Shown here in pieces: positions 1 to 9,200 of a stretch of 64,000 nt of DNA. Origin of the DNA: Brevundimonas sp. (GTDB lineage: Bacteria; Pseudomonadota; Alphaproteobacteria; Caulobacterales; Caulobacteraceae). Numbering within the stretch: the first letter of the stretch is position 1; each line of letters opens with the position of its first letter. The notes below the pieces were generated by a model. That model was given only the letters and a program-made list of their open reading frames with translations, searched no databases and was not told where the DNA came from. The DNA lies in assembly GCF_029946145.1 (NCBI RefSeq), contig NZ_JAQSDY010000027.1, positions 496,001 to 560,000 of the forward strand, in the 5' to 3' direction. The position numbers and the translations under genes are program-made.

Positions 1-1390
1 ACGGAACTGGGGTCAGGAGGCGGCCGGCCAAGGAGTTCTGTTGTCCCTTCAGGATCTCGACAGGAACGATCCGGCCGATCAGATGATCCGCGTCGTCGAC
101 GTGAACCGATTGCAGCCACGGCGAACGCCCTATCGCCTGCGCCCCGTGACGCCCCTTCTTCTCGAACAGGACATCGAACGTCCGCCCCGCCTTGTCCACA
201 TTGAACGCCAGCTGCTGTTCCGCCAGCAGGGCCTGCAGGGCATGCAGCCGTTCGCGCGACACGTCGTCGGGAACCTGACCGGCCATGGTCGCGGCCGGCG
301 TGCCCGGGCGTGGCGAATACATGAAGGCGAAGGCGGACGCGTACCTGACCCTGCGGACGAGATCCATCGTCTCCTCGAAGTCCCGATCCGTCTCGCCCGG
401 GAAGCCGACGATGAAGTCGCCCGCTATGGCGGTGTCGGCCCGGCTGTCGCGGATGCGGCCGATCAGCTCGAGATATTTCGCCCGCCCGTGCTTGCGGTTC
501 ATCAGCCGCAGGATCCGGTCCGATCCCGCCTGCACCGGCAGATGCAGCCACGGCATCAGGGCGTCCAGCTCGCCGTGCGCCGCGATCAGCTCATCCGACA
601 TGTCATTGGGATGGCTGGTCGTATAGCGGATGCGGTCGATGCCGGGGATCCCGGCCAGGGCCCAGGCCAGCCGCGCCAGGGTCGACGGTTTCCCGTCCGC
701 CCCCTCGCCGTCATAGGCGTTGACGTTCTGACCCAGCAGGGTGACCTCGCGCACCCCCCGGGCCGCCAGCTCACGCGCCTCGGCCAGCACCGCCGCCAGC
801 GGCCGCGACCATTCGGCGCCGCGCGTATACGGCACGACGCAGAAGGTGCAGAATTTGTCGCATCCCTCCTGCACCGTCAGGAAGGCGGTCGGCCCGCTGA
901 CGCCCCGGGCTGACGGCAGGGCGTCGAACTTGTCGACGGGGGCGAAGTCGGCCCCGATCCGCTCGCCCCGCGCCCGCGCCGTGCGGGTCAGAAGCTCCGG
1001 CAGCTGATGATAGGCCTGTGGTCCCACCACGATGTCCACCGCCGGCTGACGGCGCATGATCTCCTCGCCCTCCGCCTGGGCGACGCAGCCGGCCACGGCG
1101 ATGATCATTCCCGGCTGGCCGGCGGCCAGGCGGATGTCCCGCATCTCGCGCAGCTTGCCCAGTTCGGAATAGACCTTCTCGGCCGCCTTCTCGCGGATAT
1201 GGCAGGTGTTGAGAATGACGAAATCCGCGCCTTCGGCCGTGTCCGTCGTGGCATAGCCCAGCGGCCGCAGCACATCGGCCATGCGCTCGGAGTCATAGAC
1301 GTTCATCTGGCAGCCGTAGGTCTTGATGAACAGGCGCTTCGGCGCGGCCTGTCCGTCCGACGCCGCGGGCGGGACGAGGGTCTCGGTCAT
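1..1390 (-). CDS. miaB: tRNA-2-methylthio-N6-dimethylallyladenosine synthase MiaB (3' end cut by window)
   Basis: Radical-SAM methylthiotransferase that turns i6A37 into ms2i6A37 in tRNAs reading UNN codons. The frame is absent from the ORF track because its stop lies outside the window. Translating from the ATG at 1390 gives the N-terminal UPF0004 cysteines ([23 protein letters not shown]) and, at about residue 180, the radical-SAM signature CDKFCTFC. The last visible residues (NSLAGRLL) look like the end of the TRAM region, so only a few codons are probably missing. It is the last visible gene of a minus-strand block with tsaB, rimI and fur. Confidence 0.95.
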   Translation of the reverse strand, partial: MTETLVPPAASDGQAAPKRLFIKTYGCQMNVYDSERMADVLRPLGYATTDTAEGADFVILNTCHIREKAAEKVYSELGKLREMRDIRLAAGQPGMIIAVAGCVAQAEGEEIMRRQPAVDIVVGPQAYHQLPELLTRTARARGERIGADFAPVDKFDALPSARGVSGPTAFLTVQEGCDKFCTFCVVPYTRGAEWSRPLAAVLAEARELAARGVREVTLLGQNVNAYDGEGADGKPSTLARLAWALAGIPGIDRIRYTTSHPNDMSDELIAAHGELDALMPWLHLPVQAGSDRILRLMNRKHGRAKYLELIGRIRDSRADTAIAGDFIVGFPGETDRDFEETMDLVRRVRYASAFAFMYSPRPGTPAATMAGQVPDDVSRERLHALQALLAEQQLAFNVDKAGRTFDVLFEKKGRHGAQAIGRSPWLQSVHVDDADHLIGRIVPVEILKGQQNSLAGRLLTPVP

Positions 1391-1399
1391 GGGCTGCTT

Positions 1400-2080
1400 T
1401 TAATCCGGCCCGGACCCGCGCGCCAGCAAGGCGCCGCCGCCTGCGCCGCCCGTGGTCAGGTAGTCGTCGATCAGGTAATCCGCCGCGTCCGGAACCCCGC
1501 CGACCACGGTCACCTCGCGGATGACGTCCAGGCGCCTGCGCAACCGCCGCCAATCGCCGTAGCTGTGCCGCAGCATGGGGGTGAAGGTCGCCAGACCCCG
1601 CCGGACGGGTTTGCGCCGGGTATTGCCCGTATTGAACGCCGCCAGTTCGATGTCGGCGGCGTGACGCCGGGCCAGACCCAGGGTGTCGAACACCAGCACC
1701 CGTTTGACCGCCCCCGCGTTCGCACGCGCGCCCAGCAGACCGGCCAGGCTCTTTTCGTCGGGCCAGAAGAACACCCGCCCGTTCAGCATTTGCAGCCACT
1801 CGGCGGCGGTCAGGCCGTCATCCAGACAGGCCGCGAGCGCCGTCTCGCTGAGTGGAATATTGTCGGTGATCACGGCGCGGCCGTGCGCGGGATGCTGGAG
1901 GGCGATCGATGTCGGGCGCCGCCGCCGCTCGATCGCCCCGCGCTGCTCCGGCGGTGTCCCGAACAGGTCCAGCAACCGCGATGTCGACAGCAGGCCGTGC
2001 CGGCGAACGCCCTCGAGCGCATCGGAGGCGGCGACGTGATAGAGCTTGGGGTGCAGGGCCGCGAGGTCTTCGGGCGTCAC
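1400..2080 (-). CDS. Conserved hypothetical protein, DUF7002-like
   Basis: Predicted 226-residue soluble protein with no signal peptide. The N-terminus (LYHVAASDALEGVRRHGLLS) has the H-x(n)-HGLLS pattern of DUF7002 proteins and looks like the first strand-helix of ADP-ribosyltransferase-like folds. I recognise the family only from memory and cannot assign an activity. Its ATG overlaps the fur stop by 4 bases (ATGA) and it ends 9 bases before miaB, so it is very probably co-transcribed with both. Confidence 0.7.
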   Translation of the reverse strand: MTPEDLAALHPKLYHVAASDALEGVRRHGLLSTSRLLDLFGTPPEQRGAIERRRRPTSIALQHPAHGRAVITDNIPLSETALAACLDDGLTAAEWLQMLNGRVFFWPDEKSLAGLLGARANAGAVKRVLVFDTLGLARRHAADIELAAFNTGNTRRKPVRRGLATFTPMLRHSYGDWRRLRRRLDVIREVTVVGGVPDAADYLIDDYLTTGGAGGGALLARGSGPD

Positions 2081-2556
2081 GAATCCTGGATCGGATCGAC
2101 CCGCGCCGCGTGGCGCTTGAAGATCAGGCCTTCGCGCTTGCCCGGCTCGGCGCCCTCGATCGGCTTGCCGTAGAGCTCCAGCTTGTGGCCGATCAGTTCG
2201 AAGCCCAGCCGTTCGGCGATCTCGGTCTTCAGCCGCTCGATCTCGGCGTCGAAGAATTCGATCACCTCGCCCGACCGGGTGTCGATCAGATGGTCGTGGT
2301 GGTCGTCGCCCGCCTCTTCATAGCGGCTGCGCCCATCGCCGAAGTCATGTTTCTCGACGACGCCCGCCTCTTCAAACAGCCGGACGGTGCGATAGACGGT
2401 GGCGATCGAGATATGGGGGTCAATGGCCGAGGCGCGGCGGTACAGCTCCTCGACGTCCGGATGATCCTCGGCGCTCGACAGCACGCGCGCGATGACGCGG
2501 CGCTGTTCGGTCATCCGCATGCCGCGTTCGGCGCAAAGCTTTTCGATCCGGTCCAT
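2077..2556 (-). CDS. fur: Fur-family transcriptional regulator
   Basis: 159-residue Fur protein, a metal-sensing repressor of iron-uptake genes. Residues 1-85 form the winged helix, including the family signature ISIATVYRTVRLFEEAGVV. The dimerisation and metal-binding half carries HHDHLID and nearby acidic residues. The CxxC structural zinc pairs of E. coli Fur are absent, which is common among alphaproteobacterial Fur proteins. It lies 28 bases after rimI and overlaps the next gene by ATGA. Position next to miaB and tsaB resembles Caulobacter. Mur or Irr is less likely from the sequence. Confidence 0.92.
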   Translation of the reverse strand: MDRIEKLCAERGMRMTEQRRVIARVLSSAEDHPDVEELYRRASAIDPHISIATVYRTVRLFEEAGVVEKHDFGDGRSRYEEAGDDHHDHLIDTRSGEVIEFFDAEIERLKTEIAERLGFELIGHKLELYGKPIEGAEPGKREGLIFKRHAARVDPIQDS

Positions 2557-2584
2557 GCGCGCAAGGATAGGCGGGCCGCCCGAC

Positions 2585-3010
2585 TTATGGAAGCCGTGCG
2601 GTCAGGTCGAGAGCCAGCAGCAAGGCGTCCCGTCGCGAACCATCCGCCCGGGCGTAATAGCGGGGCCGCCGCCCGACCTCGAGGAACCCCGCGCGGGCGT
2701 AGAGGGCGCGCGCCGCCGCATTGTCCTCGGACACTTCCAGAAACAGCCGCATCGCCCCGCGCGCCGCCGCATCGGCCGCGCCGCACGCCACCAGTTCCGC
2801 GCCAAGGCCGCGCCGCCGGGCCCCGGGCCGCACGGCCAGGGTCAGGATCTCGGCTTCGTCGGCGACCGTCCGCATCAGGATGAAACCGTCCGGGTCCTCG
2901 GCCAGATGAACCCCGGCCTGGTCCAGCAGACTCTCGAACGCCCATGCGTCCCACGCCGCGTCGAAGGCCTCGGCGTGCAGCGCGGCCAGCCGTTCGGCGA
3001 CATCGGTCAT
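2585..3010 (-). CDS. rimI: Ribosomal-protein-alanine N-acetyltransferase RimI (GNAT)
   Basis: 141-residue GNAT-fold acetyltransferase. The acetyl-CoA pyrophosphate loop (RRRGLGAELV) sits near residues 75-85 and is followed by the motif-B stretch LFLEVSEDNAAARALYARAG typical of RimI. It is expected to acetylate the N-terminal alanine of ribosomal protein S18. It overlaps the tsaB stop by 4 bases; the tsaB-rimI pair is widely conserved and supports the assignment over a generic GNAT. Confidence 0.88.
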   Translation of the reverse strand: MTDVAERLAALHAEAFDAAWDAWAFESLLDQAGVHLAEDPDGFILMRTVADEAEILTLAVRPGARRRGLGAELVACGAADAAARGAMRLFLEVSEDNAAARALYARAGFLEVGRRPRYYARADGSRRDALLLALDLTARLP

Positions 3011-3693
3011 GACGGCCGCGCGGGCCGGGCCTGCCCCGGCAGGCGGCTGGGCGGGGTGGCGTCGGGCGCCCGCAGATACAGGGGCCGGGGCGGCGATGTC
3101 GCTGGATCGGCCGCCGCCGCCAGCCGGGCCAGCGCCTCGGGGCCCGGTCCCGCCAGCGGCCTCTGCGTCAGGGACGGGAACGCTTCGGCGAACAGCGCCG
3201 CGCCCGAGCCGATCAGCACGGCCCCGGGCGCCAGCGCCGCGATCCGCCCGGCCGCCGCCTCCAGCGACAGGGCCTCGGGCGGCCCCCCGGCGACGCCCGC
3301 CGTCCAGAACCGCGCATAGACCTGCCCCCGCCGCGCATCGATCAGGGCCGCCACGGAACCCGTCGGCGCCCCCGCGGACTCCGCCAGCGCATCCAGACTC
3401 GACACCCCGACCACCGGTCGCCCCAGGGCCGCGCCCAGGCCCTGGGCGAAGGCCAGGCCGACCCGCAGACCCGTGAACGACCCCGGCCCCACCGTCACCC
3501 CGATCCGGTCGACAGCCTCGAACGCCAGCGCGGCCTCGGCCATGGCGTCACGCGCGAACCCCGCCAGCCGTTCCGAATGCCCCTTGGTCATGAGCTCTGA
3601 CCGCAGGCCCAGCCGGCGAACCTCCGTCCCCTCGACCTCGAATGCGCCGGCGGTGCACAGGCCCAGCGCCGTGTCGACGACCAGAACCCTCAC
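3007..3693 (-). CDS. tsaB: tRNA threonylcarbamoyladenosine biosynthesis protein TsaB
   Basis: 228-residue ASKHA-fold protein, the non-catalytic partner of TsaD in making t6A37 on tRNAs that read ANN codons. The start (VLVVDTALGLCTAG) is the family phosphate-1 region and GPGSFTGLRVGLAFAQGLG at about residues 70-88 is the TsaB/TsaD signature. The metal-binding histidines of TsaD are absent. Length is normal. It lies 22 bases downstream of an HTH regulator gene and overlaps rimI. Confidence 0.93.
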   Translation of the reverse strand: MRVLVVDTALGLCTAGAFEVEGTEVRRLGLRSELMTKGHSERLAGFARDAMAEAALAFEAVDRIGVTVGPGSFTGLRVGLAFAQGLGAALGRPVVGVSSLDALAESAGAPTGSVAALIDARRGQVYARFWTAGVAGGPPEALSLEAAAGRIAALAPGAVLIGSGAALFAEAFPSLTQRPLAGPGPEALARLAAAADPATSPPRPLYLRAPDATPPSRLPGQARPARPS

Positions 3694-3715
3694 GCCCCCG
3701 CCTCCGAAGACCCGC

Positions 3716-4105
3716 TCAGGGCTCCCCCGCCAGGGCCTGAACGATCCGCGCCACCGCCTTGCGCACCTCGCGATCCTCGATCATCGGAAAGCCCGTCGCC
3801 ACGGTCCGGCCGTCGGTCGTGGCGGTGATGAAGCGCAACCCGGCCCAGCCGTCGTCGACCGCGCCCCGGGCCGTCTCGACCGGGGGAAAAAAGCTCTCGA
3901 CCGAGGTTCCCAGCACCGTCGCGGCCCGGTGCAGCCGCGAGGCCGAAATGCGGTTCTGACCCGTCTCGTACTTCTGCACCTGCTGGAAGCTGATGCCCAG
4001 CTGCTGGGCCAGGGCGCTCTGGGACAGGCCCAGGGCCGACCGCCGCAGGCTGATGCGCGCGCCCACATAGGCGTCCACATCGTTCCGTCCGCCTGTTCTG
4101 GCCAT
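3716..4105 (-). CDS. XRE-family helix-turn-helix transcriptional regulator
   Basis: 129 residues from the ATG at 4105. The track start at 4129 is rejected because a GGGAGG Shine-Dalgarno lies just upstream of 4105. An HTH_3 domain covers about residues 10-65 (LGLSQSALAQQLGISFQQVQKYE); a short C-terminal half has no recognised ligand motif. This type is common in alphaproteobacteria as a small cytoplasmic DNA-binding protein. A palindrome over the ribosome-binding region suggests autoregulation. It precedes tsaB by 22 bases and may lead that operon. Confidence 0.85.
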   Translation of the reverse strand: MARTGGRNDVDAYVGARISLRRSALGLSQSALAQQLGISFQQVQKYETGQNRISASRLHRAATVLGTSVESFFPPVETARGAVDDGWAGLRFITATTDGRTVATGFPMIEDREVRKAVARIVQALAGEP

Positions 4106-4118
4106 GAGCGCTCGCCTC

Positions 4119-4136
4119 CCTTTCCACACGGAAAGG
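4119..4136. promoter_or_regulatory. Palindrome CCTTTCC-ACAC-GGAAAGG, candidate operator
   Basis: Perfect 7-bp inverted repeat with a 4-base centre, just upstream of and overlapping the Shine-Dalgarno of the HTH gene that starts at 4105. Position and symmetry fit a dimeric repressor binding its own leader. No T-tract follows, so a terminator is unlikely. The operator role is inference. Confidence 0.45.
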
Positions 4137-4175
4137 TTTCATGGAACCGAAAATAGCGCAACTAAAAAGTTTCAT

Positions 4176-4772
4176 TCAGTGCTCCAGCCGCGCCACGACG
4201 GCGGAGACCGACCGGGTGTCGGCGCGCGCGATCCGTTCCTCGGCGCCCAGGCCGCCCGCGCCCCCGCGCACCACCAGCACCTCGGCGTCGGCCCGGTCAT
4301 ACAGCCTGACCCGCGTCTCGCCGTCGGCCATCTCGATGACGCAACCCTGATCCCGGCGCGGCCAGCGGCCCGGTTCATACTCCAGCACCACGCCCGAGGC
4401 GGCCCAGGGCGCCAGGTCGTCGTTGGAAAGCTGCACTCGCCGGCCCGGGGCAGCCGCCGGGGGCGCGCCGGTGAAGCCCCGGCCCGTGCTCGCCACGCCG
4501 CGCGTATCGCCCGGCCGCTCCGGCCTCTCGTCGGCGGGACCCCGCGCCAGGGCCAGCGCCTCCGCCGTCGCGCCGATCGCGGCCGTCAGCCGCCGCTGCA
4601 CGTCGGGGCGGAACAGGCCGGGACGCTTGCCCGTCTCGTACAGGCCCCAGCCCTGGCTGGTCATGCCGGCGCGCTGTCCGGCCTCGGCCTGACTCAGGCC
4701 GGCCTCGCGGCGCAAGGCCGCCAGGGCCTCGCCGAGACGCCGGGCATCCTCGTCGCTTTCAAACCGGGGCAT
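4176..4772 (-). CDS. Helix-turn-helix (XRE-type) regulator with C-terminal domain
   Basis: 198 residues. An N-terminal HTH_3 domain (about 10-65; AGLSQAEAGQRAGMTSQGWGLYETG) is followed by a Pro/Gly-rich linker and a C-terminal region (about 115-198; VRLYDRADAEVLVVRGG) that recalls the beta-rich sensor half of S24/CI-like regulators. No Ser-Lys protease dyad is evident. It lies upstream of the first HTH gene on the same strand but about 70 bases away, so it is probably a separate unit. Target unknown. Confidence 0.72.
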   Translation of the reverse strand: MPRFESDEDARRLGEALAALRREAGLSQAEAGQRAGMTSQGWGLYETGKRPGLFRPDVQRRLTAAIGATAEALALARGPADERPERPGDTRGVASTGRGFTGAPPAAAPGRRVQLSNDDLAPWAASGVVLEYEPGRWPRRDQGCVIEMADGETRVRLYDRADAEVLVVRGGAGGLGAEERIARADTRSVSAVVARLEH

Positions 4773-4826
4773 GGGGCGATGATGGCGCCGTCCGCGCGCG
4801 GAAGCGAGGACGGATTCGTTTCAGGA

Positions 4827-4866
4827 GCACTCAAGCAGCAGCGACCGCGTCGCGAGCGATAGCGCC
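4827..4866. repeat. Dispersed repeat D, copy 1
   Basis: About 40 bases beginning GCACTCAAGCAGC and ending GCGAGCGATAGCGCC in the gap after nfuA. Related copies lie at 44439-44478 (inverted) and 45477-45518. The arms can pair imperfectly around the GCG-rich centre. Intergenic in all cases; function unknown. Confidence 0.6.
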
Positions 4867-4875
4867 CAGGAACCT

Positions 4876-5433
4876 TCAAAGCACCTGTTCGACGCGGGTC
4901 ACTTCGGGGATGTAGTGTTTCATCATCTGCTCGACCCCGGTCTTCAGCGTCGCCGAAGACGACGGGCAGCCGGCGCAGGCCCCGCGCATGCGCAGGGTCA
5001 GGACGCCGGTCTCCTCGTCGAAGGCGTCGAACAGGATGTCGCCTCCGTCCTGGGCCACCGCCGGACGAACCCGGCTGTCCAGCAGCTGCTTGATCTCGGC
5101 CACGACCTCGCTGTCCTCGCCCATGTCGGCGTGCGCCGCCGGCGCCGCGTTCCGCATCAACGGCTCGCCGGAGACGAACTGGTCCATCACGGCGGCCAGG
5201 ATGGGCGCCTTCATCGTGCTCCACTCCGGCCCCTGGGCGTCCCGGGTCACAGAGACATAGTCATAGCCGAAGAAGACGCCGGTCACGCCCTCGAGCGCGA
5301 ACAGGGCCTCGGCCAGGGGTGAGGCGGCCGCCTCTTCCGCGCTGACGAAGTCGGTCGGCGAATTCGCAACGTCCCGCCCGGGAAGGAATTTCAGGACGTT
5401 CGGATTGGGCGTCGGTTCGGTCTGGATGAACAT
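4876..5433 (-). CDS. nfuA: NfuA-type Fe-S cluster carrier (Nfu N-terminal + NifU C-terminal domains)
   Basis: 185 residues, the usual length for an alphaproteobacterial Nfu. The N-terminal scaffold domain starts MFIQTEPTPNPNVLKFLPG; the C-terminal NifU domain (about 110-185) has the cluster-binding CAGC within MRGACAGCPSS. It delivers 4Fe-4S clusters to client enzymes in the cytoplasm, and neighbouring miaB encodes a known kind of client. It appears transcribed alone: a repeat-filled gap lies upstream and the next gene is 100 bases away. Confidence 0.93.
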   Translation of the reverse strand: MFIQTEPTPNPNVLKFLPGRDVANSPTDFVSAEEAAASPLAEALFALEGVTGVFFGYDYVSVTRDAQGPEWSTMKAPILAAVMDQFVSGEPLMRNAAPAAHADMGEDSEVVAEIKQLLDSRVRPAVAQDGGDILFDAFDEETGVLTLRMRGACAGCPSSSATLKTGVEQMMKHYIPEVTRVEQVL

Positions 5434-5482
5434 GGCGCTCAGATGCGCCGTGCGAGGCGCTGGTTCAAGGCCCTATGACGGT

Positions 5483-5617
5483 CTCCCTCCCCCTCGTGGG
5501 GAGGGTGGCTGTCGCACAGCGACAGACGGGTGGGGAACCGCCGCACGGTCTGCTTCACCATACCCCACCCTGTCGTCGCTGCGCGCCGACATCCCTCCCC
5601 ATGAAGGGGAGGGAGAG
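5483..5617. repeat. Dispersed G/C-rich hairpin repeat A, copy 1
   Basis: Intergenic element of about 135 bases built from an outer hairpin at each end (CTCCCTCCCC...GGGGAGGG and TCCCTCCCC-ATGAA-GGGGAGGGA) and an inner GGGTGGGGA/TCCCCACCC pair. The same architecture recurs at 18756-18901, and shorter relatives lie at 27627-27758 and 33607-33671. It fills the gap between nfuA and the UspA gene. Confidence 0.75.
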
Positions 5618-5627
5618 GCTGACTGCG

Positions 5628-6098
5628 TCACGCCAGATCCTCGATGTCCTTCTCGGTCAGCTCGCCCGGTACAATGGTCACCGGCAGCTTGCGGCCCGTG
5701 AAGGCGGCGCCCTGTTTGACCACCGCCGAGACCAGCGGCCCGGGTCCCCGCCCGCCGTGGCCCGCGGCCAGGACCAGAATCTTGATCTCGGCGTCCTCGC
5801 CGACAACCTTGCGGATGGCGTCCTGGGGCTCGCCCCGCTCTATCAGCAGCACCGGCGTGGCCCCCGACCGTTCGGCCGCCTCCTCCGCCCATTTGTTCAG
5901 CAGGGCTTCGGCCTCGACCCGGGTCTGGCGCTCGATCTCCTCGCGCACCCCCGCCCAGTGGGCGTCGGACGCCGCCGCCGGGATCACCCGCAGCAGCGTC
6001 ACCCGCCCGCCCGTCGAACGCGCCCGCCGCGCCGCATAGCGCAAGGCGGACTCGAACTCGGGACTGTCATCGACGACGACCAGAAACTTGCGCGGCAT
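5628..6098 (-). CDS. Universal stress protein (UspA family)
   Basis: 156-residue single-domain Usp. The start FLVVVDDSPEFESALRYAA is the typical first strand with its conserved Asp. The end (VSAVVKQGAAFTGRKLPVTIVPG) has the helix and last strand, but the ATP-binding G-x2-G-x9-G(S/T) loop is only partly kept (GHGGRGPGPLVSAVV), so nucleotide binding is uncertain. Flanked by repeats A and C, it is probably monocistronic. Confidence 0.85.
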   Translation of the reverse strand: MPRKFLVVVDDSPEFESALRYAARRARSTGGRVTLLRVIPAAASDAHWAGVREEIERQTRVEAEALLNKWAEEAAERSGATPVLLIERGEPQDAIRKVVGEDAEIKILVLAAGHGGRGPGPLVSAVVKQGAAFTGRKLPVTIVPGELTEKDIEDLA

Positions 6099-6144
6099 CG
6101 GCCCTCTCCCTCAACCCCGGAAGCTATCAGAACCCGGACGCAGG

Positions 6145-6228
6145 CGCGAAGCGCCAGGCCGCGTCGGGTCGACCCAAAGGGCGGCGCGAAGCATCAAAAG
6201 GCGGAGCCTTTTGACCGCGGCCCGACAA
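6145..6228. repeat. Dispersed repeat C, copy 1
   Basis: Contains GCGCCAGGCCGCGTCGGGTCG and ends CCGCGGCCCGACAAG, matching the inner and right parts of the element at 44408-44551. This copy holds an insert with hairpin TCAAAAGGC-GGA-GCCTTTTGA (6194-6214). It lies between the UspA gene and gdhZ and may end gdhZ transcripts. Confidence 0.6.
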
Positions 6229-6238
6229 GAAGGCTTCG

Positions 6239-9200
6239 TCAGCTTGCTGACGAGGCTATCTCACGAATGGCGCTGTTGGCGATGGTCAGTTTGGCGAAGG
6301 TCCAGCCCGAACCCGAGGCCTCGATCTCGTCGACCGAGGTGCGCACGCCCTCCACCGTCGCCTGACGCGGTCCGATCCAGGCGTCGACCGCCGCCTCGGC
6401 GGCCGCCTCGCTGGCCCCGACCGAGACTTTCGACGCCCTGGCCACGGCCCGGGTGAGCAGCACCTGCTCCGCCATCAGATCCTCGATCAGACGCCGCACC
6501 GCCAGCCGGTCGAAATGATCCGCCGACGGTACATTGTTCGCCGCCGACCTCAGCCGGTCGAAGTCGAAGGCCGCGCCGACCTGATGGTACAGCATCGCCA
6601 TGGCCGGTTCGGGCCAGCCCGCCTCGCGCGCCAGATCGCCGATGTCGGCCGTGGCGACCAGCGGCCGCAGCATGGCGAAGTCGCGCGCCATGGCCTCGGA
6701 CGCGCCCAGTCCGATGAAGGTCTGGACCCGGCTTTCCAGTCCGGCCTGTTCGAAGCGCGACAGCACCGCGCCGCCGGCGGCGCGCAGGGCGTCCGCCGCC
6801 GGGCGATAGGCCTCGATCAGCTGGTCGACGGTGCAGTCCTTGCGCATGGCCCGGCGGGCCAGCCAGAAGGTCTGGCGGCGCAGCACGGTCGCGATCTCGC
6901 GGTACAGCACCGTCTGGGCCTCGGCCGGAATTTTCAGATCCAGGGCCGACACCGCATCCCAGGCCTCGTCGAGGCGGAAGATCTGACGCGCGGCCTCGAA
7001 GGCGACGACCATGGCGCCCGTGTCGCACCGCGCCGACTGGCGCAACCGCTCGGGGAAGGTCGGGCCGGCCATGTTGACGATCTCGTTCGACAATATGGTC
7101 GAGACGATTTCGCGGCGCAGCCGGTGCCGCTGCATGTCGGCCTCGTATTTGGCCAGGGGGGCCGGGAAATAGCGGACCAGGGTCCGTTTGAAGAAGGCGT
7201 CGTCCGGCGCCGTCGAGGCGACGATGTCGTCGAACAGCTCCAGCTTGGAATAGGCCGTCAGCACCGCCAGCTCGGGCCGGGTCAGCGCCTGGCCCGCGGC
7301 CTTCATCTCGGCCAGTTTCACATCGTCGGGCAGGCCCTCGACCTTGCGGTCCAGCTTACCCCTGGACCCCAGCCACTGCATGAAACGCTGCTGGGAATCG
7401 AGCGCGGCCAGCCCTTCCGCCTCCTGCAGCGAGACGGCCAGGGTCTGGTCGTAGTTGTGCACCAGCACCTTCAGCCCGACCTCGTCGGTCATCGAGGCCA
7501 GCAGGGCGTCACGGTCCCCGGCCTTCAGCGCCCCCGAGGCGATGGCCGCCCCGGTCAGGATCTTGATGTTGACCTCGTGGTCGGACGAATCCACGCCCGC
7601 CGAATTGTCGATGGCGTCGGTGTTGATCCGGCCGCCCGCCCCGCCTGCACCGGAACGGGCGAAGGCGATGCGCCCGGCCTGGGTCATGCCCAGATTGGCG
7701 CCTTCGCCGATCACCTTTGCGCGCACGTCGGCGCCGTCGATGCGGATGGCGTCATTGGCCTTGTCGCCGACCTGGGCGTCGCTCTCGTGCGGCGCCTTCA
7801 CATAGGTCCCGATACCGCCGAAATAGAGCAGCTCGGCCGGAGCCTTGAGGATGGCCTTCATCAGGGCGGCCGGGTCCAGCACATCGTCCTGGATGTCCAG
7901 CGCCGCCTTGATCTCGGGGCTCAGCTCGATCGACTTGGCCGAGCGCGGGAAGACCCCGCCGCCCTTCGAGATTCTCGACTTGTCATAGTCCTGCCAGGAC
8001 GAGCGCGGGACCTTGAACATCCGCTCCCGTTCGACCCAGGAACTGGCCGGATCCGGGTTCGGATCAAGGAAGATGTCGCGGTGATCGAAGGCCGCGACCA
8101 GTTTGATCGCCTTCGACAGCAGCATGCCGTTGCCGAACACGTCGCCGCTCATGTCGCCGACGCCGACGACGGTGAAGGGCTCGCTCTGGATATCCTTGCC
8201 CATCTCGCGGAAGTGACGCTTGACCGCCTCCCACGCGCCGCGGGCGGTGATGCCCATCTCCTTGTGATCGTAGCCGACCGAGCCGCCCGAGGCGAAGGCG
8301 TCGTCCAGCCAGAAGCCGTAGTCGCGGGATATGCCGTTGGCGATGTCCGAGAAGGTCGCCGTGCCCTTGTCGGCGGCCACGACCAGATAGGGGTCGTCGC
8401 CCTCGAAGCGGATGACCTGGGGCGGCGGAACCACCGCGCCGGACTTGTCGATATTGTCAGTGATGTCCAGCAGACCCGACAGGAAGGTCTTGTAGGCGCG
8501 GATGGCCTCGGCCTGCTGGGCGTCGCGGTCGCCGCCGGCGCGCACGATCGCCGCCAGGCATTTCGGGAAGAAGCCGCCCTTGGAGCCGACCGGCACGATG
8601 ACGGCGTTCTTGACCTGCTGCGCCTTGACCAGGCCCAGCACCTCGGTGCGGAAGTCGTCGCGGCGGTCGGACCAGCGCAGGCCCCCCCGCGCCACCGGCC
8701 CGAAGCGCAGGTGCACGCCCTCGATATGCGGCGCCCAGACGAAGATCTCGCGGAAGGGTTTGGGCAGCGGCAGGTCGGCCAGCTCGCGCGAGGCGATCTT
8801 GATCGAGATATGCGGCTTGGGCCGGCCGTCCGGGCCGGTCTGGTAGTAGTTGGTTCGCTTGATCGCCCGCACCAGCAGCGCCAGGCGCCGCAGGGCGCGG
8901 TCATGATCCAGACTCTTCACATTCTGCAGCAGGGCGTTGATCTGCTCGCCCAGCCTGGCGACCTCGGCCTCCCGGCTGGCGGCGTCGCCGCCCTTCGCCA
9001 GGTCGAACTTCGCCTCGAACAGCGCAAGAATGGCCCGCGCCACGGCCGGATAGTCGCGCAGCGCCTCTTCCTGCACGGCCTGCGACGGATCGAGACCGGT
9101 CTGCTGGCGATAGCGGGCCAGGGTCCGCACCAGCGCCGCCTCGCGCCAGTCGACGCCCAGTTCCAGCACCAGACGGTTGAAGCCGTCGCTTTCGGTCAGC

